Origin: Candidatus Peribacteraceae bacterium
GTDB lineage: Bacteria; Patescibacteriota; Gracilibacteria; Peribacterales; Peribacteraceae
Length of the DNA: 64,000 bases
Direction of reading: 5' to 3'
NCBI GenBank assembly: GCA_028699155.1
Contig: JAQVVD010000001.1
Location: 1-64,000 of the forward strand
Position 1 is the first letter of the stretch; every line of letters begins with the position of its first letter. Position numbers and translations under genes: made by a program. The notes under the pieces were generated by a model. It was not told the origin of the DNA. It saw nothing but the letters and a program-made list of their open reading frames with translations, and did not search any database. Below, in pieces: positions 1 through 8,393 of this stretch.

Positions 1-1
1 T

Positions 2-769
2 CAGAGCGTGCAACAGAAGGATTTTCAGGCGTATAAATCACTCCTCTACACGCCGGATAATCTCGTCGTTGTTTTTGCGGGAAGGGTCCAGGCAGATCAG
101 GCAGTCGCTCTTTCCGAGCAGTTTTTTGGAGGAATCAACGGGAAGAAATCCCGTGAATTTCCCGCATTCAAGGAATTTGGCGATAGCCGGGTGCATCTCC
201 AAACCAAGAAGACGGAGCAGTCACATATCGTTCTTGGCGTTCCGGGCGTCAGCTCCCAGCACGAAGACCATTTCGTGCAGAAACTGCTCGCTATTATTCT
301 TGGCGGGAGCATGAGTTCGCGCATGTTCCTGAATATCCGCGAGGCGCGCGGGCTCTGCTACTACATTGCGACCGAGACAGACAGCTACCTCGATGCAGGA
401 GCGCTCACTACGCGTGCAGGGGTAGACCAGTCGCGTTTACAGGAGGCGATTGAGGCAATCAGGCACGAGTACCTCGTCTGCGCGAAGGATGGGATCATGG
501 AGGAAGAGTTGCAGCGGGCAAAGGACTACTTCAAGGGAAAAACAATTCTCTCGCTTGAGGACAGTGAAGAGCGCGCCCACTACTACGGGCGGCAGGAGTT
601 GCTCTATCCCAAAACGCGCGATGTGAATGAGTACTTCGCTGAGATTGATGCAGTAACGAAGGAGCGCGTGGATGCGCTGGCAGCCAGGTTGCTCCAGCCG
701 GCAGAGCTGCGGCTCGTGGTGATAGGTCCAGAAGGTGACAAGGCGAAACTGGAGAAGTTGCTTCGGTAA
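2..769 (+). CDS. M16-family (insulinase-like) zinc peptidase, C-terminal part; 5' end outside window
   Basis: Frame is open from the window edge; 'VVFAGRV...', 'LGGSMSSRMFLNIREARGLCYYIATETDSYLDAGALTTRAGVD' is typical of the M16 C-terminal domain. Confidence 0.8.
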   Translation, partial: QSVQQKDFQAYKSLLYTPDNLVVVFAGRVQADQAVALSEQFFGGINGKKSREFPAFKEFGDSRVHLQTKKTEQSHIVLGVPGVSSQHEDHFVQKLLAIILGGSMSSRMFLNIREARGLCYYIATETDSYLDAGALTTRAGVDQSRLQEAIEAIRHEYLVCAKDGIMEEELQRAKDYFKGKTILSLEDSEERAHYYGRQELLYPKTRDVNEYFAEIDAVTKERVDALAARLLQPAELRLVVIGPEGDKAKLEKLLR

Positions 770-810
770 TTCCATCTGGTTTCGCTATTCCTGCAAGTCT
801 TTTCTCTGCG

Positions 811-1341
811 TTGATGTTTATACTTCATTCCATGAAACATTTTTCCACATGGTCCTTTCTCCTGGTATTGCTCCTTTTCGCATCTCCCGCCTTTGCGGAA
901 GATGGTCCGCGCATTCTCACCGGCGAGCGTTCCTATGACCCTTGTTCCCGGCAGACCGGTCGCGAGCGACTGCGATGCGAGGCGCGCCAGCAGGAGATAC
1001 GCGATAGCGCAGATGCGGTGCGCGCCATGCGTTCCCTCGATTCTTCCTCCAGCCGTGCAGGGCTCATACGCCTGCGCGCTGCGGAACGCCAGCGCAGGGC
1101 GGAGAAGAACGAGCTTCAGGCTGCATTGAGACCGACATTGCAGAGTCTCAGCGAGAGCAGCGATGTCAATACAAGCCGCGTGAGTTACCTGCAGCAGTAC
1201 AGGCAGGAAACTCTTCGCTGCATGTCTCAGACCACCGCGCGTACCCGCGCCATCTGCCTCGATGAGGCGCGCAATCGTGTCCGCGCAGAGATGAAGGCGC
1301 AGCGCGGAACGCTCCGCTCCTACCAGAATCAGCCGGAATAA
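811..1341 (+). CDS. Secreted hypothetical protein, Arg/Gln-rich with paired Cys modules
   Basis: Hydrophobic signal peptide (WSFLLVLLLFASPAFA), ORF follows the M16 gene. Confidence 0.6.
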   Translation: MMFILHSMKHFSTWSFLLVLLLFASPAFAEDGPRILTGERSYDPCSRQTGRERLRCEARQQEIRDSADAVRAMRSLDSSSSRAGLIRLRAAERQRRAEKNELQAALRPTLQSLSESSDVNTSRVSYLQQYRQETLRCMSQTTARTRAICLDEARNRVRAEMKAQRGTLRSYQNQPE

Positions 1342-1407
1342 TGCGCTTTTGCTTTGCGACAGAGCACGCGCCGTTTAGTATGTCGCTGCTTTTTCCGATT
1401 ACTTTTC

Positions 1408-1839
1408 ATGGAACGAACTCTCATTCTTCTCAAGCCCGATACGGTATCCAAGAAGATCTGCGGCAAAGTCATCTCTCGCTTTGAGGAAGCGGGATTCAGG
1501 GTTATCGGCTGCAAAATGATCAAGCTCTCCAGAGAGCGTCTTGCGGAGCACTATGCGCACATTGCTGATAAGCCCTTCTATCCCGAGGTGGAGGCATTCA
1601 TGCAATCGACGCCCGTTATTGCCATGGTGCTGGAGGCCGATGGCATCATTGCAAAGATGCGCGATATGCTCGGCGTCACAGATTGTCTCGCGGCCGCTCC
1701 CGGCACCATCCGCGCCGAGTACGGCAGCAAGGGCGGCGACAGCAAGATGCGTAACATCGTTCATGCTTCCGACAGCGAAGAAACTGCAGAGAAAGAAGTG
1801 TGGCGGTTCTTCAACGAAGACGAGCTCTTCGCGTATTAA
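1408..1839 (+). CDS. ndk: Nucleoside diphosphate kinase
   Basis: MERTLILLKPDTV...; active-site motif NIVHASDS. Confidence 0.95.
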   Translation: MERTLILLKPDTVSKKICGKVISRFEEAGFRVIGCKMIKLSRERLAEHYAHIADKPFYPEVEAFMQSTPVIAMVLEADGIIAKMRDMLGVTDCLAAAPGTIRAEYGSKGGDSKMRNIVHASDSEETAEKEVWRFFNEDELFAY

Positions 1840-3113
1840 TCTGTGATTTCTGCGCGCGCTGGTTGCAGCGGTTCTCTCGCAAGCAGCCATTCTATTGCTC
1901 TGTCCAGTTGCGGGTCGCGTTCTTCTTCCATGTCTTGCGGAGTGCGTACGACCACGATATCCGGCTCCACACCCTCTTTGCTCAGATCTCTGCCATTCGG
2001 CGTGAGCCATTTTGCAACTGTCACGCGCAGGCTTGAGCCGCCGGGGAGTTCGAATATTTCCTGTACGGTCCCTTTGCCGAAACTCTGTTCCCCTATTACC
2101 GTTGCGCGTTTATGGTCCTGCAGCGCACCTGCCAGGATTTCCGATGCGCTTGCCGATCCCTGGTTGATCAGGATGACGAGCGGCGTATCCGTATCAATGG
2201 GGCGTCCGTACACGTAGTGCGTTTCCGGTTCGCCTTCCCTGCGGGCCACGCTCACCACTTTTCCCTGTTGCAGGAACATGGAGGCGAGGTCGACCGCCCG
2301 GTCCAGATATCCCCCGCCGTTGAAACGAACATCCAGGATTATTCCTTTCAGCGGTTCTTCTTTTAATTCCTTCAGGACGCGTTCCACCTCCTTATTCGTG
2401 TGTTCTGCAAACTGGTTGATTGCAATGTAGCCGATTGCGCCGCTGCCGGTTTCCTTGCGTTCGTGCTCCACGCTCGGGACATTGATTTCCGCTCGTAGAA
2501 TTTCCATTTCCTGCGTCGCCCACTCCCCCTCGCGCTGGATTGCCAGGCGCACCCTCGTTCCTTTCGGTCCGCGAATGCGCCCGACGACCTGCTGCAGAGT
2601 TTGTCCTTGGGTTTCTTCTCCGTCTACTGCCACGATGATGTCCTCCGGCAGCAGCCCCGCCCGTGCAGCAGGAGACCCTTTGATCGGGGCTACGATGACA
2701 ATCATGCCATCCCGGGATGTCAGCTCGGCGCCGATTCCCTGCAGCGTGCCATTGAGTGATTCATGGAATTCCTTATTCTCCGATGGCGTCATGAACATGC
2801 TGTACGGGTCTCCTATGGATTGCACCATTCCTGCGACGGCGCCGTAGAGCATGGATTCCACCTTCAGTTCTTCCGGATGAATGTAGTGCGCCAGGAGCAA
2901 TCGCCAAATCGACCAGAGGATTGCCGGGTCCACCTCTTCCGCGGGGTTCATGATGGTCTGGCCGCTCCCAGCTCCTCCCTTGTACAAGAATTCCAGTTCC
3001 TGGAATTGGTTTTGCAATTGATTCTGCTCCAGGCGTATGCCGAGCTGCAGCCCCAGAAGGAGCGTGGCCAGCGGCAGCAGTATGATGGTGAGGGCGTGGG
3101 TGATTCGCTTCAT
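1836..3113 (-). CDS. S41-family C-terminal processing peptidase with PDZ domain
   Basis: PDZ segment plus 'GSASASEILAGALQDHKRATVIGEQSFGKGTVQ' catalytic signature; N-terminal TM segment. Confidence 0.93.
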   Translation of the reverse strand: MKRITHALTIILLPLATLLLGLQLGIRLEQNQLQNQFQELEFLYKGGAGSGQTIMNPAEEVDPAILWSIWRLLLAHYIHPEELKVESMLYGAVAGMVQSIGDPYSMFMTPSENKEFHESLNGTLQGIGAELTSRDGMIVIVAPIKGSPAARAGLLPEDIIVAVDGEETQGQTLQQVVGRIRGPKGTRVRLAIQREGEWATQEMEILRAEINVPSVEHERKETGSGAIGYIAINQFAEHTNKEVERVLKELKEEPLKGIILDVRFNGGGYLDRAVDLASMFLQQGKVVSVARREGEPETHYVYGRPIDTDTPLVILINQGSASASEILAGALQDHKRATVIGEQSFGKGTVQEIFELPGGSSLRVTVAKWLTPNGRDLSKEGVEPDIVVVRTPQDMEEERDPQLDRAIEWLLAREPLQPARAEITD

Positions 3114-3232
3114 CCTTTGATTGAGTTCCAGGGAGGAAAGAGTAGCATGGAACCGTGTCAGTTGCACCCCCGTCACCTATGCGCGCCAGGCAGAGTGCGC
3201 CTTTTGCTGCGATCCCGTGCATTCAACGGGAT

Positions 3233-3700
3233 ATGCGCGTGTATGAAATTATTGCGCTCTGCCCGCAGGCTCCGGATATTATGGCTGCGTACGGGTTACA
3301 CTGTTTTTCCTGCTCCCTTGGCGGCATTGAATCGATTCAGGAGGGATGTGCGATGCACGGTTTCTCCGATGATGCGATCGATGCCCTCGTAGAGGATCTG
3401 AATGAAGCCATTCGCAGCGTTCCTGCGCGACCAGCGACACTCACAGTGACTTCGGGCGCAGCTTCCGCCATACGGCGTATTGCAGAGGCCGAGGGGCGTC
3501 GAGAGTGCGGGCTCTCTGTCGTGACGGATATGGAGGGCGGGTTCTGCATGGAATTCTCTGAGGAGCCGGAGAAAGACGACAATATTTTTCTCTGTGATTC
3601 TGAGCCGAAGGTGCGTGTGTTCGCTTCACCTGAGACGTTGTGGCGGATCGGCGGTGCAACCATTGATTTTCGGGATGGACGGTTCAAGTTGGATTTGTAA
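3233..3700 (+). CDS. DUF1858-like N-terminal domain fused to HesB/IscA-like domain
   Basis: N-term 'MRVYEIIALCPQAPDIMAAYGLHCFSCSLGGIESIQEGCAMHG' resembles DUF1858; C-term 'AASAIRRIAEAEGRRECGLSVVTDMEGGFCMEFSEEPEKDDNIFLC...' resembles HesB/IscA. Start approximate. Confidence 0.65.
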   Translation: MRVYEIIALCPQAPDIMAAYGLHCFSCSLGGIESIQEGCAMHGFSDDAIDALVEDLNEAIRSVPARPATLTVTSGAASAIRRIAEAEGRRECGLSVVTDMEGGFCMEFSEEPEKDDNIFLCDSEPKVRVFASPETLWRIGGATIDFRDGRFKLDL

Positions 3701-3759
3701 GTTGTGCTGGCTGCAAAGCAGGGGTACGCATTTTCCGCGCTTCATAGTAGACTTGGCAT

Positions 3760-4338
3760 ATGGTTCGTTTGCCTGCGTCCCTTGAGCGGAAACTCCAAGA
3801 CCTCTTCCCGCGTGTGCGAGAACGGGAACGCTTCGTCGCCCAATTAATTGAACAGGCGCTTACGCAGGAGGATTTGGGATTGGAGGAGACGTCGCCGGAA
3901 GCGGTTGGCGGCACGCTTCACCTCTTTACCGATGGAGGCTCGCGGGGGAATCCAGGCCAGGCGGCCGTCGGATGCGTGCTTGAGGATCCTGCCGCCGGCA
4001 AGGTCCTGCGCGAGCACTGCGAACGCATTGGAATTGGCACCAATAATGTCGCTGAGTACCAGGCGCTCATCGTGGGGCTCAGGCTCGCAAAACACTATCG
4101 CCCCAATCGGCTCGTGTGCCACCTTGATTCTGAGCTTGTGGTTCGCCAGCTCAATGGCGAGTATCGCGTGCGCGTGCCGAGCCTGCAGCCTCTGGTGGAG
4201 GAAATACAGGAACTCGCTTCGGAGTTCCCTCACATCTTATTCGTCCATATTCCGCGCGCCGACAATCATCGTGCAGATGCACTGGTGAACCGTGCTCTCG
4301 ATACGCTCCCGCCGCCGCATTATGAGAAGCCAGCGTAA
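3760..4338 (+). CDS. RNase HI-like protein with N-terminal helical extension
   Basis: 'LFTDGGSRGNPGQAAVGCVLED', 'TNNVAEYQALIVGLRLA', 'CHLDSELVVRQLNGEYRV', 'ADALVNRAL'. Confidence 0.88.
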   Translation: MVRLPASLERKLQDLFPRVRERERFVAQLIEQALTQEDLGLEETSPEAVGGTLHLFTDGGSRGNPGQAAVGCVLEDPAAGKVLREHCERIGIGTNNVAEYQALIVGLRLAKHYRPNRLVCHLDSELVVRQLNGEYRVRVPSLQPLVEEIQELASEFPHILFVHIPRADNHRADALVNRALDTLPPPHYEKPA

Positions 4339-5665
4339 AAACACATTCCTTTTCATGTGCAGTACGCGTTGCTCCGGGGTTCTCTGGGCATGCGGTCTCA
4401 CTGTGGTTTTTGCCGCATGTTTCCCTCTGGATGCGCTGGCGGCCTACCCCGTTCTCACGTATCGGTATCGGCACTTCCTCTTCGATGTGAATCCGAACGC
4501 GTACCCGGATTGGCGTGGCGCTGAGGAATTCTGGCTCTATGGTGGAGCGGAGATCCAACCGATGCCTGCATGGAGGGTGGATGGCGATGCAGTTCCGTCT
4601 CTGCCAGTGGGAGTACAGCGCGGAGAGCGACCGACTTGGAATCGTGATGCGATTGCGGCAACGCTCATGCAGCACATCGGCAGCCGGGTTAACCGCGCAC
4701 CGGGCTCGGTTGCCATTCTCCTCACGGAAACCGGAGCCATACGATTCGATGGCGTAGGGATGCTCGGAAGGTCGCTTTCTATAGAAGAGGCGGTGGCGCT
4801 TACTGTAGACGCCCTCACGCAAGGCATCAGCGATATTCTGTTGCCGGTTGAGGAATTACAACCAACCATCACTGTCGTATCGAAGGAATTGTCCGAGAGC
4901 GGCATTCAGGAGGTGGTTGCGATCGGTGAATCCAACTTTGCGGGTTCCACGCTCAATCGGCGGCACAATATTGACGTTGGTCTTTCCAAGTTCAACGGCC
5001 ATCTCATTCCGAAGGGTGAAACATTCTCTTTCAATGAGGTTCTTGGACCGGTGAACAGGGCAATGGGATTTCGGCAGGAACTCGTTATTCTGGGAGACAA
5101 AACCCTGCCGGATTACGGAGGCGGACTCTGTCAGGTCAGTACAACGGCGTATCGCGGCGTCTGGGAACAGGGATTCCCCATCGCGCAGAGGCGCAACCAT
5201 AGTTTTGCCGTGCAGTACTACAGTCCGCAGGGGACCGATGCGACGATCTACCCGCCGCATACCGATATGCAGTTCGTCAATGATGGACCAGGCGATTTAC
5301 TCATTCAGACCTACATGGAAGGTGATTATGCTTATTTCATTTACTACGGAACCAACGACGGGCGTTCCACTGAGCTGATCGGCCCGTACACCTGGGGGAG
5401 GGTTTCGGCTCCGCCGGACAGGACGGAGTACACCACCGATATCCCGCCCGGCACTACGCGCAAGGTAGGCAGTCCCGTTCCCGGGCTCAAAGCGGCCTGG
5501 TTCCGCGTCATCCTGCATCCTGATGCAGAGGAGCCCGTGCAGGAGGGATACTATTCCTCCTATGAAGCCCGACCACTGTACTTTCAGATCGGCGTAGAAT
5601 CGGGAGATGCGCCTCCGGATGCTGCACTCGTGGATGTGCCGTCCTGGATACCCGTTGCCGACTAA
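4322..5665 (+). CDS. VanW family protein
   Basis: 'FNEVLGPVNRAMGFRQELVILGDKTLPDYGGGLCQVSTTAYRGVWEQGFPIAQRRNHSFAVQYY' VanW domain; N-terminal TM. Confidence 0.85.
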   Translation: MRSQRKNTFLFMCSTRCSGVLWACGLTVVFAACFPLDALAAYPVLTYRYRHFLFDVNPNAYPDWRGAEEFWLYGGAEIQPMPAWRVDGDAVPSLPVGVQRGERPTWNRDAIAATLMQHIGSRVNRAPGSVAILLTETGAIRFDGVGMLGRSLSIEEAVALTVDALTQGISDILLPVEELQPTITVVSKELSESGIQEVVAIGESNFAGSTLNRRHNIDVGLSKFNGHLIPKGETFSFNEVLGPVNRAMGFRQELVILGDKTLPDYGGGLCQVSTTAYRGVWEQGFPIAQRRNHSFAVQYYSPQGTDATIYPPHTDMQFVNDGPGDLLIQTYMEGDYAYFIYYGTNDGRSTELIGPYTWGRVSAPPDRTEYTTDIPPGTTRKVGSPVPGLKAAWFRVILHPDAEEPVQEGYYSSYEARPLYFQIGVESGDAPPDAALVDVPSWIPVAD

Positions 5666-6318
5666 GAGGCTCTTTCTGCATGTGCGATTGCTCCGGCCAC
5701 CGATGCAACCCGCAGTTCGCTGCGCGCATGTTGCACAATGATTGCGTTGCATGCGTTCCGTATGCATCGTTCGTTCTCTCTTGAGAGAACGGGTTGCATG
5801 AGCCATTCTTTCGTAGTGCACCTTCTTATGTATGCGTGTATCTGTTGCGCATCCGTCTCTGCCAGGGTCGTGGTTGGCACGCGCGGGAGCAGCCCCAGCA
5901 GAAAGAGGAGCCTGATTGTGAACGGAAGGATTGCGGAGGAGGTTCCTCCGGCGCATGTTCCTAAAAATTCTTCTGTCAGGTCGAACAGTTCTGGCAGCGG
6001 GTCATCGTCTTCCAGCAACTGCATGAGCAGTTCTATGCCCTGTTGCGCCCGGAGAAATTCTTCAATCGTCTGCGTCGCAGAAACGCCAACATCGTGCGCG
6101 CCTGTGATCAGGAATCCATTGCCCCCTTCATGCAGGTCCACTTTTATCCTGCACAGAGGCAGGATATTTCCCCCGATTCTGCTCGTGAGTTTCCGTGCCC
6201 CCTGTGCACGCGCTGCCAGCTTGCCGCGTTCGCGCGTCAACAGGATACAGAAGCGATCCGCTTCGCCGATATCGTACGTTCGCAGCACGATTGCCTCGTA
6301 TGTTCTGCTGTGTGCCAT
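5662..6318 (-). CDS. recO: DNA repair protein RecO
   Basis: MAHSRTYEAIVLRTYDIGEADRFCILLTRERGKLAARAQGARK: RecO N-terminal OB-fold signature. Confidence 0.88.
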   Translation of the reverse strand: MAHSRTYEAIVLRTYDIGEADRFCILLTRERGKLAARAQGARKLTSRIGGNILPLCRIKVDLHEGGNGFLITGAHDVGVSATQTIEEFLRAQQGIELLMQLLEDDDPLPELFDLTEEFLGTCAGGTSSAILPFTIRLLFLLGLLPRVPTTTLAETDAQQIHAYIRRCTTKEWLMQPVLSRENERCIRNACNAIIVQHARSELRVASVAGAIAHAERAS

Positions 6319-6319
6319 G

Positions 6320-7294
6320 TCATTGCCGAAGGAGAACCAGTGCACGAGCGTGGATTTTCGGCAGCATGCCCAACCATGTGCCAAGCCATCCGATGAGAGG
6401 AATGGCGATGATTTCGAGGAGGAGGATTATTGGGGCGTATGCGCCGATGAGCGGATAGATGCTCTCCCACAATTGTCCGATCGCACTTTCTCCTTCTGGC
6501 AGAGGAGCGATCTGGAGCAGGAGCATGCCTATGCCTGCACAGAGGGCGATGCTCATTGCTGCGGCAATGGCCAGCACGATTATTGCTTCCATCGCATAGG
6601 GCAGCAGTATGTTGAATGAGAATGCTCCGGAGAGTTGTTCCACCAGTATCTCTTCCTTCCGACGGAGTACGCGCTCGCGCACCAGTTCCGTCGTAATGAA
6701 CAGCAAAATTCCTGCGGTCAGCACCACGAAGAAGATTGCGGCGATTCTCCCCGTGCCGGTGAATTGCAGCAATTCGTAGACGTATGCTTCCTGATTTGTT
6801 TTCTGCGAGAGGAAGGACGGATCAACGATGCTGCGCCACCGTTCCTCACGCAGGAACCCGGCGAAACTCTCATACTGGTCCAGCCTGCCCAGAGTCACTG
6901 CCGCCGTTTCCGGGAAGGGATTTTCCAGTTTCAGTTCTTCGATGAACGCGATGAGTTCCGGGTCATGCTCTTTCATTTTGGCGTACGCCTGTTCCTTCGT
7001 GATGTAGTTCACCTGCTCCACGTAGGGCAGATTCTGGACAGCGCTCAGGAATGTCTGCACTTCCTGGTCGTTGGCTGCATCCAGCAGTTCCAGGTGCAGG
7101 TTCGTTCTGGATTTGAGGAATGATTCGGCGCCTACTATTCCCAAGAACACAAGTATGCTTCCCTGCAGAAGCAGGAAAATACCCGTGAGAGCGCTCCATG
7201 TTGCGAGTCTATTTCGTTCCCGCAGCATATTGTCGTATCCCCTGCGTATGCTGCGTTTCCAAAGCGCAAGCGTAGATCGGAATCCTTCTTTCAT
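6320..7294 (-). CDS. ftsX: Cell division protein FtsX-like permease
   Basis: Four predicted TMs, FtsX extracellular domain-like segment ('VQTFLSAVQNLPYVEQVNYITKEQAYAKMKEHDPELIAFIEELKLENPFPETAAVTL'). Confidence 0.85.
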   Translation of the reverse strand: MKEGFRSTLALWKRSIRRGYDNMLRERNRLATWSALTGIFLLLQGSILVFLGIVGAESFLKSRTNLHLELLDAANDQEVQTFLSAVQNLPYVEQVNYITKEQAYAKMKEHDPELIAFIEELKLENPFPETAAVTLGRLDQYESFAGFLREERWRSIVDPSFLSQKTNQEAYVYELLQFTGTGRIAAIFFVVLTAGILLFITTELVRERVLRRKEEILVEQLSGAFSFNILLPYAMEAIIVLAIAAAMSIALCAGIGMLLLQIAPLPEGESAIGQLWESIYPLIGAYAPIILLLEIIAIPLIGWLGTWLGMLPKIHARALVLLRQ

Positions 7295-7327
7295 TGCACG
7301 CAGTATACGAGAGGCTGCGCTCCAGTG

Positions 7328-7954
7328 CTATGCCTGAGGAACCTCTTTCCTTGTGAGGCGCTGCGGCTTGAATGTCTGCTCAATTTTTTCTATTGCCTGT
7401 ACGCACTTGATCGCGCGCGGGTTTTCCGGGTCGATATCCAGCGTTCGGAGGAAGAGTGACTTCGCCTTTGGGACGTTTTTTGCCTGGAGGTACGCAAAGC
7501 CAAGATCGCACAGCGTCAGCGGGTTTTCCTCGTCCAAATTCAGTGCGCGCTCGAGCGTCACGATTCCCTGCGTGCGCTGGCCGTTCTGGAGCAGCGCCCA
7601 TCCGAGGCATCGGAGGATTTCCGAATTGTTCGGCTGCAGCAAATTTGCCCGTTGCAGGTGAGAGAGGGCTGGTACCCATCTGCCCTGCTTAGAGTACGTG
7701 AAGCCCAGAATGTAGTGCCCCATGTAGCTTTTTGAGTCCAGTGCAACCGCCTGTTTTGACGCTACTTCTGCACGATGCAAATGATCCAGGTGCAGCTCAT
7801 TATCTGCAATCTCTTCCAGAGCGGAGATGTTTGTGGGATCTTCCACAAGCAGTTCTTCGAGCATCTCAAGAGCTTGTGCGTGTTTTCCCATGAGTTTGAG
7901 TTGCTCTGCTTCTTCTAGGCGCCTGAGTGTGTCCTCAGTCGTGGGGTCCTGCAT
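7328..7954 (-). CDS. TPR repeat protein
   Basis: Repeated TPR-like helices (e.g. 'YMGHYILGFTYSKQGRWVPALSHLQRANLLQPNNSEILRCLGWALLQNGQ'). Confidence 0.85.
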   Translation of the reverse strand: MQDPTTEDTLRRLEEAEQLKLMGKHAQALEMLEELLVEDPTNISALEEIADNELHLDHLHRAEVASKQAVALDSKSYMGHYILGFTYSKQGRWVPALSHLQRANLLQPNNSEILRCLGWALLQNGQRTQGIVTLERALNLDEENPLTLCDLGFAYLQAKNVPKAKSLFLRTLDIDPENPRAIKCVQAIEKIEQTFKPQRLTRKEVPQA

Positions 7955-7979
7955 TGGTGGTTATTGTAACCTCCAATCG

Positions 7980-8306
7980 TTACCCGTAAATGAAATACAA
8001 GACCAAATTTAAGATGGCTCTTGCAGACACCACGATACCGACGCCGATCAGTGCGCCGATCATGAAGTCTTTTCCCTGATTCTTCCTGTCTTCCTTCTCG
8101 CCGGAGATTGTGTAGAGCAGCGCTCCGACCAGGAACATGGCGGTCCCCACCGCGATGATTGATCCGGTGAGCAGATTTGCGATATTCCCCACGATATCGC
8201 CTGGCCTGAGGTCTGGTCCGCCTACATTGAGCGAAGCTACTGCAGAGGCCTGGATCGCATAGGCGAGGAAGGTGCCGATTGTCGCGAGTCTGTACATCTG
8301 ATTCAT
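7980..8306 (-). CDS. Small two-to-three TM protein resembling TrbC/VirB2 pilin-like family
   Basis: 'GDIVGNIANLLTGSIIAVGTAMFLVGALLYTISGEKEDRKNQGKDFMIGALIGVGIVVSARAILNLVLYFI'. Confidence 0.6.
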   Translation of the reverse strand: MNQMYRLATIGTFLAYAIQASAVASLNVGGPDLRPGDIVGNIANLLTGSIIAVGTAMFLVGALLYTISGEKEDRKNQGKDFMIGALIGVGIVVSARAILNLVLYFIYG

Positions 8307-8393
8307 CGTGCCAGTATACCAGATTCTGCCTTTTGATGCACGTTCCTCGTTGCTAATCCCTCCCATCAGTCGTACACTTTCGACTCACGTTCC

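Noticed and set aside
5662-5665. Overlapping convergent stops (VanW gene/recO; also ndk/S41 peptidase) as a special signal
   Set aside because: CTAA/TTAA stop sharing is common in compact genomes and needs no special explanation.
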